Counted from the stretch's first letter, positions 32,797 through 45,302 are shown. The stretch is DNA of 64,000 bases from Rhizophlyctis rosea (GCA_027596075.1 JADGJC010000048.1:62001-126000), one strand, 5' to 3'. Numbers and translations: made by a program. Notes: generated by a model not told the origin, from the sequence alone.

Positions 32797-35110
32797 ATTT
32801 TTCGTACCTGTACCTTCAATAGATATATGTCCCAGTATCATTAAAGATTCTCCATAGTATATTGGTAACTCGCTACAGAAGCTTCAGTCAGTGGAATACC
32901 AAAACAAAACGGGAACGTTTGCAAAAGTTCAATGTTTAAGTCGGCGCAGTTCCAATGGGTTCTGCATGATGTGGATCCACAGATAACCATCTAACAATTA
33001 CAGTGACTATTACATGGATTCAATTCATACTCAAGAACAACGCTGCACACGAAAAAAAGCACAATTACATCCCAAAACAATGTTTGATTTCGAGAGCAAA
33101 GCATATTGAGACTATCCGCCATACAAAAGCACGTAACCACCCACTTCCTATCTCCCTTCCTTCCCAGCAACACCTCCATTATTTGGTCAGCGCTGCATGG
33201 AATGAAAGACTCGACCAAAACTCACTTTGATGAAAAATTGAAAAGAAACCCACCAACACCACCAATGCACCACGAACCATCGATATCACATAAGTCACAT
33301 ACTCACATACTTCAAACTCAACTCACCTCTCGGCGTTCGCTTCCGACTTCCCTTTTCGCTGAAGAATCTGCCAGTCGATATGGGGTGTGCGCTCCTTACT
33401 TCTGAAGTTGCACACGTTACTGTGGCGCCCGCGCTTGTTGATGAGAAACTTTTCCTTCCTTACTATTGGAACAAAAAACTGAGCGGACCAAAAAACCCAA
33501 GGGACCAAAAAAAACTTAGGGCTCGATCTCCTTGAAGGAGTGTCTCCACTAAGATGAAGCAACATATGTGCGCTGTTAGTACGGACGTCCTCTCTCGAAA
33601 GCATAAGGCAGGCATACATTACCCGTATCCTCCGTGTGTCATGTTGGGAACTCGCCCGGCAGACTTCCAAATCTGGTATGAGGGGGTGGCAGACGGTAAG
33701 CACTATTGCCGACACATAAGTAGGTGTGGTGTGAGGGTGATGTTGGTGGGTTGAGGACATTGATGTTGATCGGCGCCGGTGGACTCACTGGACTCCATCA
33801 GATGTTTTGCCAAGGAAGTGGTTTGCCTTGGTTAGCAGCTGGAGGAATGAATGAGGATGCGACGCCTTTTATAGACTGTCTGTACGGTCCCCATGACCCT
33901 TGATTTCGATTCCTCCAAACCCTCCACATCCTCAGATCTGCCAGCGGATACCGCACAATGATATTTAATGAACGAACATGTGAGTATGTCATTTGAGCGG
34001 CACCGTCCCGGATCCAGATGCGGCCAGTGCGTCCACGGTTTCAGTCGCCTACTCTATCCTCGGTGAACTCCACCAGCTCGACGACTAAGTTATGACATGA
34101 TTGTCTATGACGTTGGATTTTCAGCAGGTCCACGATTCACGAACGCAATCGCGTACAGTATCCCAACTGCATAATGCACAACCTCATTCACTCTTAAAAG
34201 CCTAAAAGGGGTCGTGCGCAAAACATCACCTGACAAATATGCCGCTATTTTGCCAGGATCCAATGTATCAGGCTGTGCGGCATTTGCGGTCGCTTGTGGC
34301 AATGGATACCTACACGCCACGGCTGTTTATGGATCAGGACTTTTTTTGATACAGGATGGGATGTATCTGATGTCTCATGCACACGAGGTCATCTTTTCCG
34401 TTCAACATACGTATCATCCTTGTGGTCCCTGCATTGATCCTTCATGCGGTAACTCCAAAACCGTTCCCCCGCACATGTCAAAAAGTCCCCACCCAGTAAA
34501 CCTACAACCAATGCAGCAAATGTCTCTGATATCAGCGTGTGGCGAGTCTCGAGGGCATCGGTATCATCTGTAAAACACTTGAAACCCCGCCGATGAGACG
34601 CAGAGGACCTCTGGATCGACATGTGCTCCCGTCAGTCGATGCGGATGGGGCCCTCCTGAGCCGTAATGGCATTGGATAGTCGACTCTTCAAGAAGGAATG
34701 GACGCAGAACGAACGCAGCGCAGCTAAGTTGCCACTCAAATCGGATTGTCAAGAACGCATGGTGTCGGAACAATGCTAGTTGGCTAATGAGCAAGTTATG
34801 CAAATGAGATTTTCATTGGTGGCACGTGCTGCCGGACGGGGGAGAGCGTTGATAAGCCAGGGCCTTTAGTAGCTGTAAGGCCTTCGGGACTGAAGTGAAA
34901 TGAGAAACTTCGATTGACCTGTACGTAGATAAGGCTGAAAGTCTGAATCATCTGGCCATACAATGGCTTCGACTGGCAAAGCTGTAATTTGACCAGTATC
35001 ATTATATTACCAATACCAGACCTTTGGTTGATTTTGCCAACAAATCGCCCTGCATTACACCACTGTATTCCCACCACAAAATGCCTCAGGTTCCCCCAAC
35101 AATTTGACGT
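32797..35110. other. Convergent intergenic region, no supported gene
   Basis: About 2.3 kb between the 3' ends of the AlkB-type and kexin genes. The longest frames (for example minus 33323-33760) have no domain and no good splice partners. No tRNA-like box pair was noticed. Unexplained length for a convergent interval. Confidence 0.4.
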
Positions 35111-38100
35111 TCACAACTTCTCCTTGCTCTCCCTCAAAGCCTCAGTACTAGCACTCCTCTTCAACAGACTCCCAGCACTAGAACTCCGACTTAAAGTCCT
35201 GCCCGCCCTCCCCGCCCCAGTATCAATGCTCGGAAGCTGTGGCATCGGACTGGGTGAGTGTGTTCGAGAAGCTGAAGGAGGCGGTGGGAGACGTGGTACT
35301 GCAGCGTCCGTTGTTGTGGAAACTGGTTGGGAGCCGGCGGCCGCTGATTCCGAGGATTGGGGAAGTGTTGCTGGCGGGCTGCGAGTTCGGATGGGAGACG
35401 CTGATAAAGAACGTAATGATGCCGTTCGGCGGGATTGGTTTGGGAGGGGTGGAGCGGAGAGTGTTGGGGCTCGTGGTGGTGGTTGTCGTTGGTGTTGTTG
35501 CTGTTGTTGTTGGGGTGGTGGTAAGGTTGGGAATGTGGACGTGACGGTCGATCCGGGCTCCCGCGGTCGCCCCCGGAAAGGACCAGGACTTTCGACACCA
35601 TCTTCATCCTCCTCTCTAAAACTCTCATACCCTCCACCGCCATTGTTGCCTCCACCACCCCCACCCCCACCACTCCGCCCAATCATCTCATACACCCCCT
35701 TCCCACCACTCCTCCCAACCGTATCCGTCGAAAAGCTCCGCAAAATCTGCTGCTTGAACGCTCCAAACGCACCCGCTCTCTCAGGAGACGCACTCCCATA
35801 CGTCGGCTTATTGAACGGTACACCAAACGTCGGTTTAGAAGGTGTGGGTGGCGGGTAAGCACTATACGGCGTCTCTGAAGGTGGGTAAGCACTGTATGGA
35901 CTCCCACCGGGAAACTCCCCGGAAAACGGCGTCTCGATGTCGTTGGGTGCCATCATGTTACGGCCTCTTCCATGTCGCCAATGACTCATACGTCGTAAGA
36001 CAGGGAAGTTGGGTGTAAGGGGTGTCATTTCCACACCGTACTTTACCCGACGATACACAACATAACAAATCGCCAATCCAATCCCACCAACCCCAAACAC
36101 AAGCCCAGCAACAATGAATGTGTTCCGTCGCCGGATCTCGACCGCGATGGTATGCGAACAGGTTCGTTGCGTCTCCGTACCGATGACATCCGACTCACTA
36201 CATGTGCCGTGAACCGTTAATGTCCAACTCAACACCTCTCCCGTCTCATACTTCAACCCCGTGTAAACATCAACAGTCCCCCTCCTCCCATCATGAACCC
36301 GCAACTCCCACTTCCCCGCCGGTTGCTCCCCCCAACACCGCACACTCATAAACGTCCAATCGAACCCCGCCCGATCCGGATCGTCATCTAGTTTCCGCGG
36401 CGTGGCAAGTATAGATTCCGTCCCCGAAGGCGACACAAGCGAAATAGTCAACACTTTCCTCTGCGGATGTCTAATTCTCACATGAACCGTAACATGCTCA
36501 ACACTCGCTAAACCCTGCGTATCCGTTGTCGGAATTTCAACCACATCCGACACGTAATCGCCGCCTTTGCCGGTGCCGTCTGTTGGAATTTTGATGTTGT
36601 TTAGACTTGTTTTTGTGATTTGGAGGGGAGGGGAGGGGAGGAGGGTGTGTGATAGTGAGGCGTCGACGAGTTTTTCGGCGTCCATGAGGCCGAAACCGTA
36701 TTTGTGGGAAACTGGGCGGGAGGCACCGTTGAGTATCCAAGAAGAATCTGTGGGGTCGTTTTTCTTGGCGGTTTTGACGATGAGGTATTGGATGTCGCGC
36801 CAGCCTAGGTTTGGCCTGGTGAAGTTGCCATTTGCGGTGTCAAAAGTGTTGTGCCAAGTAGAGTAGATGGTCAGCATCCGCAAACACGGGAACAATGTCC
36901 AAAAATCACCATTCCCTCTCATACCGTGCTGATAACATGAGAGCAATGATTCCCGCCGCGATGGGAGCGGCCGCCGATGTCCCACTATGATCAAAGGCGC
37001 ATCCTACGACATCAGTCGTAACCTTCAAAGAAAACGAGAATGTCAGCATTAGAAAAGCTCCCACACATTCCGTTCAACCGACAAACAGACGAAAATCCGA
37101 CTTACAATATCAGCTGCTCCCCCACCACTATACGTAACTCCCAAATGCGCACTACACTCCTCACTATAAGGCGCCAACCTCCCACTACTCATCACTGCCC
37201 CTACCGCAACAGTATGCACGCTATTCGCGTACCCGTCAAAATTGCAATTATCCCCATTCATCCCTCCATTTCCCGATGCGAAAACGTAAATGCTGCCCCG
37301 CCCGCCCCGACCGGATTGGACGCCCTGGGCCATGGCGGCTTGCGCGAGCTTGCCGGGCCCGTCCACAACGCCGGTGTCGGGTGGGCCCCAGGAGGAGGAG
37401 TAGATGTGGTTGATGTTTGGGGCGTAGTTGAAGGCTTGGGCTTCGAGGGCGTCTGTTATGTTTTCGGAGATTAAGCGTTCGCCTGGAAGTCAGGTGTGTC
37501 ATTGTGTATGTCAGGTAAAATGTTTAAGCATCCCGTCACAGAATATTGTGATGATCCCCCTAAGTACTGACCAGATATTTTGGCACCGAACGCAACGCCC
37601 ACACCACAGATATCATTGGGCACCGCCGCAACTTCTCCTGCGCACCGGGTGCCGTGCGAGTCGTCGCGGGATGCGGGTAATGGGGAGTTGGTCCGCAAAT
37701 TGAAGTCCCAACTCCCTTCTCGATTCTGTCGAAAAATTCAATCCGTTACCATTAGTCTAGTGGTATATAATCATACAACCTGGACGGCCACCTCAGGTGG
37801 TGGATATAGCTTACCCAATTGGCAGCCAAATCAGGATGATCATACTGTACTCCATCATCCACAACGGCTACCGTCACTCCGCTGCCGTTTATTCCCCGAC
37901 TCCACACCTGGCATACATTGTGCAAACATTATTTGCATCAACTGGGACTTCCACTTGAAGACTTTAGGGAAAATATGAAGACATACCGGCTCGACGTTGA
38001 TGTCATTGCCCTCTTCAGGGGCGTTGATGCCATCATTGTACTAAGGAGAGTTTCAATGTCAAATAAAAATGAAATGGGACCTTTTGAGTGCCCTCATAGT

Positions 38101-38840
38101 ATACACGGGTTCTGGAGGTTTTCACTAGATCTTACCAAATGCCATTGGTCGCGGAAAAGTGGGTCAGAGAACCTGATAAAATCCCGTTTCATATTCCTGC
38201 TTCCTCTCCTCATCCCACCATCACCTCCCCCTCCTTCCCCTTCTTTTCCTCCTCTCTCTCCCGCATCCGCGGTCTCACCACCCCCACTCCCATCCCTCTT
38301 CCACCTCTTCCTCGCAACCTGAACCTCAAACCACGCCACATGCGCCGAATCAAGTAATTCCCCTTCCACCTCTTCTGGCGTGCGTTTAACGAGGCGGTGG
38401 CCGTTCTCTTCTGTTGGGGAATCGTGGTCGGAAGATGGGAGGTCGACTTCAACTAACCAATATCCTTCTAATAGTCCTATTGGACCGAGATTTCTGTACC
38501 CCATTTGGGCGATGAGGGCTTGTGCTTCTTGGGGTGGGAGGGGGGTGCGGGTTGTGGGGTTTTGGAGTTGGAGGGCCCATTGGGTTTTTTGGGGTTGGGG
38601 AGGTGGAGGGGTGGTTGCAAGTGTGGGTGTCGGGATGAGGAGGAGGATGAGGATGGTTGTTAGGAGCAGGCGGATGAGAGGATGAGGAATTGGAGGTCGT
38701 AAGGGGTGTGAGAAGAAAAGTGGCTGACGCCGCTTGGCAGCGTGTGCGTTGTGTGGTAAGGCATTCCATTGGGGATGGAAATGGGTAATGAAGTGTGATG
38801 AGAGTCCCACGAAGGGATATACTTGGTCGTTGGTTGTCAT
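35111..38840 (-). CDS. kex2: Kexin-like proprotein convertase
   Basis: A 1,061-residue subtilisin-family endoprotease that cleaves secretory proteins after dibasic sites in the late Golgi. Seven exons: 38136-38840, 37987-38040, 37815-37907, 37572-37725, 37106-37482, 36925-37022, 35111-36815; six introns of 79-109 nt, all in frame. A hydrophobic signal ([18 protein letters not shown]) starts ~58 residues in. The prodomain ends near NMKR-DFIRF. Catalytic residues: D270 (AVVDDGV), H308 (SHGTRCAGE), the oxyanion Asn in FASGNGG, S477 (HSGTSAAAP). The P domain follows (~545-640), then one membrane helix (~727-748) and a long cytosolic tail with PYSAYPP repeats and Gly/Gln runs. The N-terminal extension before the signal is unusual; the ATG at 38840 is the only Met upstream in frame. 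Confidence 0.92.
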
Positions 38841-39802
38841 GAGATCATGGAGAGGAAGATTGAAGTGTGGAAGAGAAGTGTGTTTTTGCTGTCTTAGCTG
38901 GTAAACTGTGTTTACGAAGTTAAGTTTTGGAGGCGCAAGAGTGATAGATGACCTAATCAAGATCGGGCTCGACAATACGAAAATGTGTTGATGTTTGCCC
39001 TAAAATTATCAACCGTGATTGAATCGACGTGATGAAGAGTGTTGTGCTTGGTATGTCATTTCCTTGTAATTGTCAATAGCTGGAACTCATATATCGTGAT
39101 CGAACGATATGCTGCGCAAAAGCGTTGGCGTCTGGTAGCAGTTTAATGTAATGAGGAAGGCCAATCCCAGTGGCTGCAGTGCGGAAAAGTTTCGCAAGGG
39201 TCCTATATTACGTAATCACATTTCACCAAACAGTTTCGACCACGAGCCCAACCCACACATCCTACGATTTTCACGGAGTATCCTCCGATCAGCATATGTG
39301 AATAGTCTACCAAATCACTGGCAATGCGCTGGTATTGTTAAGAACTCAATGGCCATGTCACGATGTTCCGCCAAGACAAGACTGGGCCTCCGTGATCCTC
39401 AAGGCAGTGAGCAACATGTTGTTGGCAACAAGCTCAACTGTTCAGACATCTCTGGGCATTGCCAATGTCCATCTGAATGAGGACCAGCAGGGCAATCATT
39501 AGCTTGAGAAGTCCGATGGGCAATCATTAGATCTTGAGTCGGAAATGTCCGCATCTACTTTTTGATCTTTAGCTTCCTAAATCTTTGCGTCGACGCTGGT
39601 TCGTTTGACATTATTAGGACGGGATTCGGGTCATAACTTTGTCTTCGCATCATTTTGTAGTAGTTGGTTGTGAAACTCTTACGATATTGTAAGCTCCAAC
39701 TATTGCTCTGCGGCATCTGACTCCTTCACTGAGATCATTCCCTCCGCCCAACACACACCAAACCCACGCATCCCGCCCAACCCCTCCCAAACACCCCACA
39801 AA
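38841..39802. other. Divergent intergenic region
   Basis: About 960 nt between kexin and the four-TM gene, transcribed away from each other. A short direct repeat gggcaatcattag occurs twice near 39490-39530. No gene seen. Confidence 0.4.
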
Positions 39803-40922
39803 ATGCGCTTCAGCATCCCCCTCCTCCTCCCCTGGCTCCTCCACGTCGCCGCCCTCCTAATAGGCCTCTTCATCCTCCTCAACGCCAACTTCCCCCACGG
39901 CTCCAACGCCACAGTCTCCCAATGGCTCGACCAACTCCCCGACGCCTCAAAACTCCGCCTAATCCGCATCTCAGAGTCATCTACCACAGGCGAAAGTGAT
40001 ACAGAACTGTGGTATTGGGACCGTAGCTGCAGCAGCGGGGATAATTGTGTGAAGTGGGAAGACGAGCCGAAACCTGATGGGAGCAGTGGGGAGCCTATTA
40101 TGGATCATATCAAGGGGGAGGTGTTGAGGTATACGGCTGTTTGGTTGCTTCCGCTTGTTACTGCTACGCATGCGGCGCTGGTGTTGATTTTGTTTTTGTT
40201 GGTTTGGGGTGCTTGGAGGAAGGTGAGGGTTGGGTGTTGTTTTCATGGGGAGGGAAGGTTCGCTTCGGTATTTTGGGCGCAAGTAGGAAAACTCTCAAAG
40301 CTAACAGTGACCGGCTCGTTTTGCATGGGCCATTTGATAGGCATCATGGATCCTCTTTGGACTCATCACCGCAGTTAACGTCATCACCGTCATTGCGGAG
40401 CTAGCCATCTTTGGTGGAGGGGGTAAGTTTGTGATCCTCTTCCGCTTCTTCATTCGCTCCCCCCCACCATCCATCATTTACGTGCCAAACCCGTGGGAAA
40501 AACCAAAATAACCAATCCGGCTTTCCCCTTTTCCAACCAAAAATAGTCATGGTCGGAATCACGGACTACAACACCCGCCTAGCAAACGACCCTCGCAATG
40601 TAACAGACCAACAATACCATGCACACTTCGAATTGGGATACTGGTTGATTTGTGGGATGGGGTGAGTTTCTTGTGGATATGCGTATGGGGGAAGTGGGGG
40701 CCAGTACCCTGCCCTCTGCAGTCGCCAATTCTAGTTTGACGAGTATCATCATGTACTAACTCCAATTGCATACCTCCCTCCCTCAATGATTTCGTCAACC
40801 AAACCAGAGGAGCAACCCTCGTAACAACCTGCCTAGCCCCCATGTTCCGACACACATACATCATCTGCGGCGAGGAGCGCAGACAGGCGCGGGTGTCGAA
40901 TTTCCCGTACGAGCAGGTGTGA
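39803..40922 (+). CDS. Four-transmembrane protein of unknown family (SUR7/claudin-like topology)
   Basis: A 243-residue membrane protein assembled from four exons: 39803-40222, 40341-40422, 40547-40661, 40808-40922; introns of 118, 124 and 146 nt, all joins in frame. Four hydrophobic segments are visible: IPLLLPWLLHVAALLIGLFIL, WLLPLVTATHAALVLILFLL, WILFGLITAVNVITVIAELA, and YWLICGMGATLVTTCLAPMF. The first loop (~100 residues) has an Asn-glycosylation site and a C-x5-C pair (DRSCSSGDNCVKW). The short tail ends FPYEQV. The topology (large first loop with paired Cys, short second loop and tails) is like SUR7/PalI or claudin families of plasma-membrane proteins, but I see no diagnostic motif. 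Exons 2-4 are each too short to appear as long open frames, so this gene is easy to miss. Confidence 0.72.
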
Positions 40923-42401
40923 TTGGGGGTAACGTACATAGTGGCGATTAAGAAGGGAATTAGCTGTGCAGCAGCGTCAATTGGGGAGGGTGGGGATGAG
41001 GGTATGAACGGTTCGGTGGAAATTTTGCGGGGGTTGTCAGGTCGTAGTGGAAAGTAAGCAGCACACAGGATGGTATTAGTTCGGTTTTTACACGCTTTTT
41101 TTTGTTATTTTCAAAATTCGTCCCCCATTTGTTTGAACGAAATGGAGCGCACGATGTCGATATATATCAGAATTGAGTAATATCAAAAAGGTCTCTATGA
41201 ACTATTGGATGGCAGGTTCTAACACTCCACCATTGCCGGGGGTGCATGGAATCGTCCAGACCCTCCTTCGTGGACTTACCTATCTCACCTTACTTCAATC
41301 CTGCTTCCTGTGGATCCCGTCATGTGGCCATTTTCTCCCACCAAACTTTTTTATTGCTACTCGGATAGTCCCAGCAAACATGCCTTTCTACAATTTCCGC
41401 ATTTTGCCCCCTTGTGGAAGCCTTTTTCCTCATATCAAAGTTCGTCCGACATCGTTTTTCCCCCCCACGCTTTTTTTTGGATTTGCTGTGGATTGCTTCA
41501 TCTTCTGCAAATCAGGCAGGTCGTTGCTTGCCAAACTGGTCAAATGAAGATCCCCCGCACGCACATCAAGCTTCTCCCGCCTGATTCCCTAGCTACTTAT
41601 TCAAAACAATTAACCACACATCCAAAACCACAACCCAAGCACACCTCTCTCTTCTTCCCCCATGCACTATAACCACAAAACTTTGCCATAATCTGCCCAA
41701 TGTGCCTCTCTCGCACCCGTGGTGAAGAGCGCCCAATAGGGCAATAGCATATCGAAAACTCATGTCCAAGCACGCAGCAAGCGGCAGACAGATCGAAGAG
41801 GGTGTTATCGTGATCGTGCCATTTAGACCGATGCTTGTAAAACGGGGGTACTTTCTCCTGCGAAAAATGGAAAACGTTCGGCCCGACTTTTGAGGAGAAA
41901 GGGCTTTTTTTTGTTTTTCCGTCCTTCTCTATTGAGTGTCTGGTATTTCAGTACCGATTACGCGGGAGTTTCGTAACGATCGGGAATGGATGTTGCCGGT
42001 TTTCATGATTGATTATGTGGAAGCAAAGATGGTATCATGCTGATGTTGGTTTGTGATGAAAATTGCCCGTCGGTTTTGCGAGCAGCATTTGGACCCTCTC
42101 GACAGCGGAGACTTGAAAAAAACATTTGCTCCCAATGGACGGAGTTATGACCTAGCCGACCCTCCAGCGAAAGCACATCCACTACTACTCCGTGCATTGA
42201 CTTGTCGGGAGTCATTTTGAAGTGAAGGGGGTCTATGCCTCAGAATGAAGATCAGAGTGAAAACCCATCCGGACAAAAGTTCCTACCCACGTATCACAAA
42301 GAAGAACCCATATCAAGCACTATCCCACGAAGCCTCCTGTCGCAAAAAAACAAGCAAAAAGGAACATGTATTCCCTCACACAAAACCCCCTCCCACATTC
42401 C
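40923..42401. other. Convergent intergenic region, no supported gene
   Basis: About 1.5 kb between two converging genes. Pyrimidine-rich on the plus strand from 42240 on. Frames at 41173-41672 lack domains. Nothing else seen. Confidence 0.4.
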
Positions 42402-44471
42402 CTACCCTACATACCACAAACCCCAACATGCATACAATACGTTGTTTGTACAGTTACACGCATCATACTTCCAACCCCCCAACCCCACCCAAAACCCGCC
42501 TCCCAACCCTACATAACAACACACCACCCCCCCCCGCCCCCCCCCGCCGCGGGCGGCCGCGCCCCCGCCGCCCCCCGAGCCCCCACCGCCACCCCCTTCC
42601 TCCTCCTCCAACTCCTCCTCCTCCTCCTCATCACCCCTCGCAACAACCCTCTCAACCTCCATTTCCTCTCCATCCTCCCCCACATACTCATCCTCAAACT
42701 CCTCACCCCCATACTCCTCATCAACAAGCATAACATCCTCCTCAACAACAGTCGTAACACTCCGAACCTTGGCCCCACGTCCACCAGAACCACCAGCCTT
42801 CTTGCGAGAAGCGGTAGACACTTCGGCGCTACGCGCGATTGAGGGGCGGGTTTTGCGGGGTTTCGGGGGTGTGGTTGTTGTGGTGGTGGACGAAGACGAA
42901 GGACCTCCACTCGTGACATTTTCAGATGTCCGTCCACGACTCCCACTCCTCCCACCCGCAACCCCACTCCCACTCGCACTCGGCCCACCCAACGTCCCCA
43001 CAACCCTCGTCCTCAACTCCTTCTTCCCAACCTTCGCACCAGGACTCCTGGTCGCCCCAGCAGCAGCACCACCACTCCTCCTCCCCCTCCCACCCTCCGG
43101 CGGAGAGTAACTCGTACTCGGCGTACCATACACCGACGCCGCCGCCGGAGTATTCATCGATGTCCGCGTCGAGCGACGGGAAGTGGGCGGTGTCTCCCAG
43201 TACGTCGCGACGGGTTTGTCCGTGTCGCTTTCTGAATCCGTTTGGGCGGTCTTGGCTTTTTTGCGCGATGGGGTTGGAGTGGCGGTGGTGGATTGGAGGA
43301 GGAGGTCTTTTGGGGAGAGGTTTGTGGGAGGGGATGCACGGGATTTGGATGGTCCGGTTCCGACTTCCGCGGCGCGCTTTTGGGTGGCGGTTGGAGTTCG
43401 GGGTTGTTTGGATTTTGGTGGTGAGGAGTCCTTTTTCTTGGGTGATTTGGTGGCTTTGGCAATCGTGGTTGTAGTCTTGGTACTTTTTGGTTTTGGTGGT
43501 GGGGTGGTGGTGGTTGTGGAGACTTTGCGAGGGGAGGTGCTGAGTTTTGCAAGGGACTCGGCAGCGAGTTCTTCTAATTTGATGTTGGTCAGAGTGGAGT
43601 CTTTCCTCCTCGTGTGGCCGGCGATGGAGTCGCCCGGTGCAGCCAGTGTGTGGCCTTTCCTCCTGGTGTGGCCGGCGATGGGATCGGCGGGTTCGGTCGT
43701 TGTTGTTGTTGTGCGGGTTCTGCGCGGCGTGGAACGCGTGGCGGGAGCATGCTCGCGTTCGGTTTCGGTTTCTTCTTGGTCGGGGACGCCCTTCCTTTTG
43801 GAACCCGCCTTTGCGGTGACAGCAGGAGCCGTCGCCGATCCTTCTTCCTCCTCTTCCTTTACCTTCACGATTCCTTTCCCCTTCACATCCTTCCTTGACG
43901 CCTTCCTAACAACCCGTCCAACCCCATACACTTCCGCCTCCCTCGCGCTCTCACCCTGCTGATATGCCTCCACCATCCGTATCGCAGCATCAACCATTTC
44001 CTCGATAGCCTTTTCAGGACTCATTCCTTGCTTCTTGTTCTCTTTGACCATATCCTCGATCGGACGCCGCAACGCGTAACCCCGCTCAACCTTCACAAAG
44101 TGTCCCTCCCCATCAATCGCAAACTCATCCTCGTCCTCCGCACCAGATCCACTGGCGACACCGTTTGCAAGTGTTCCAGGTTTGGCGCGGTAGCGTAGTT
44201 CGTGGGTGTCGAGAACTTGTGCTTGGACGAGAAGGTTGAGGGCTTCGCGGATGTCGGCGCGGTTGCGCAGGGATGTAGTTGATTTGGATTTGGAGGAGGC
44301 TGACGAGCGGGATCCGCTGTTTGGCAGGAAGTCAGAGAGGATATCTGCGATGTTGACGAGGGCACCCTTGTTGCTGTCCTTTTGTTGCAGGGTAGCAATG
44401 TGGGTGATGAGTGCGCGATATGGACCGTCAGCGGCCGCTGTTCCGGAAAAACCTCCTCCGCGTCTCGACAT
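42402..44471 (-). CDS. Disordered Ser/Thr/Lys-rich protein of unknown function
   Basis: A single frame of 689 residues from the ATG at 44471. The first ~190 residues could fold: PYRALITHIATLQQ, LVNIADILSDFLP, ADIREALNLLVQAQVLDTHELRYR, EKAIEEMVDAAIRMVEAYQ are amphipathic helices. The remainder is low-complexity with many basic Ser/Thr/Pro patches, SRKK and TPRRTRT, suggesting a chromatin or nuclear protein, and contains a two-copy direct repeat (IAGHTRRKGHTL / IAGHTRRKDSTL). The end is acidic (EEEEEELEEEEGGGG) and then becomes poly-Gly over the C-rich DNA at 42525-42600, so the last ~60 residues are doubtful: a homopolymer length error would change the stop. I do not recognise the family. Confidence 0.6.
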   Translation of the reverse strand: MSRRGGGFSGTAAADGPYRALITHIATLQQKDSNKGALVNIADILSDFLPNSGSRSSASSKSKSTTSLRNRADIREALNLLVQAQVLDTHELRYRAKPGTLANGVASGSGAEDEDEFAIDGEGHFVKVERGYALRRPIEDMVKENKKQGMSPEKAIEEMVDAAIRMVEAYQQGESAREAEVYGVGRVVRKASRKDVKGKGIVKVKEEEEEGSATAPAVTAKAGSKRKGVPDQEETETEREHAPATRSTPRRTRTTTTTTEPADPIAGHTRRKGHTLAAPGDSIAGHTRRKDSTLTNIKLEELAAESLAKLSTSPRKVSTTTTTPPPKPKSTKTTTTIAKATKSPKKKDSSPPKSKQPRTPTATQKRAAEVGTGPSKSRASPPTNLSPKDLLLQSTTATPTPSRKKAKTAQTDSESDTDKPVATYWETPPTSRRSTRTSMNTPAAASVYGTPSTSYSPPEGGRGRRSGGAAAGATRSPGAKVGKKELRTRVVGTLGGPSASGSGVAGGRSGSRGRTSENVTSGGPSSSSTTTTTTPPKPRKTRPSIARSAEVSTASRKKAGGSGGRGAKVRSVTTVVEEDVMLVDEEYGGEEFEDEYVGEDGEEMEVERVVARGDEEEEEELEEEEGGGGGGSGGGGGAAARGGGGRGGVVCCYVGLGGGFWVGLGGWKYDACNCTNNVLYACWGLWYVG

Positions 44472-44771
44472 TGTGTATCACGTTGTACTGCAGGTTGTGG
44501 CAATCAATCAGCGCAGCACGCGGGCAGATCCGCCTTTACTTGATGTTGCACGGTGGGAAAGAAGGAAGTTACTACCTATGAGGTTTGTTCACGCCAATAT
44601 AGGGGGGGTTCAGACTGGCTTATGTGAATGTGGGGTGCAACAATGATGCATGATGCGAGCCCCTTGCTTGCTGACCGAATGTCCCCATTCATCCCAAACA
44701 AGGGTTGATTGGCAGACATCACAGTCGGTTGGATTGCACTCTAGTCACAGGTATACTGCTTAGGTAATCAA
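44472..44771. other. Short intergenic region
   Basis: About 300 nt upstream of the disordered-protein gene; its promoter lies here. Nothing else seen. Confidence 0.4.
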
Positions 44772-45059
44772 TTAATAAGCAAACAAACCAAGGCCTTCCA
44801 CCTCTCTGTCCTTTTCCCTTCCCAAAATTGCCAAAACCGTCCCCTTCAGACCCGCCATACCATATTCTAGGGCCAATTCATGAAGCTGCACATTACCATG
44901 CTCCGATTGGCCGTCTTTTCTAATGTAATGGATCTCCTGACGAAAAGAATTGTCACAAATCCATGCTTCTCTCAACTCAAGTTGCTGCAAATTTTGTGGG
45001 AAGTGGAATACAAGATTTTGCTTACTTTGCTTGAAACGCCATGGGAGGAGGCGATCCAT
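44772..45059 (-). pseudogene. Possible remnant of an LRR/F-box-type gene
   Basis: A 95-codon frame with an ATG at 45059. The segment LVFHFPQNLQQLELREAWICDN resembles one leucine-rich repeat of the fungal F-box/LRR type, followed by an uninformative tail. No second repeat or F-box is found next to it. The region just upstream of its 5' end is a 54-bp direct repeat that carries gtgaggtaagag on the minus strand, which could be a duplicated splice donor. It may be the last exon of a degraded gene or chance. Low confidence. Confidence 0.25.
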
Positions 45060-45174
45060 CCAGCTTTTGAACCTCTTACCTCACTTGGAGGAGGGAAACA
45101 ATGCCAATTGGCACATCCTCATCCATCCAGCTTTTGAACCTCTTACCTCACTTGGAGGAGGGAAACAATGCCAA
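45054..45174 (+). repeat. 54-bp direct repeat with 13-bp spacer
   Basis: Identical 54-bp copies at 45054-45107 and 45121-45174, starting atccatccagc and ending acaatgccaa, separated by ttggcacatcctc. Perfect identity implies a recent duplication or an assembly duplication. Confidence 0.9.
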
Positions 45175-45302
45175 GCGCCCATCTTACACTACAGGAAAAC
45201 GACCCAACTCTCAGAAGACTGTAACTCCGTTTACATGCACTAAACAAACACTTCAAAACCCCTCCTGCAAGAACCAATCCCCCCCACTCCACATCACACT
45301 CC

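Noticed and set aside
33323..33760. 145-codon minus-strand frame in the AlkB-kexin interval
   Set aside because: No domain, non-specific composition, and no plausible partner exons.
34989..35858. 289-codon plus-strand frame
   Set aside because: Antisense shadow of the Gly/Pro-rich kexin tail; composition is that of reversed low-complexity coding DNA.
43183..43962. 259-codon plus-strand frame
   Set aside because: Antisense shadow of the disordered-protein gene; no domain, no ATG context.
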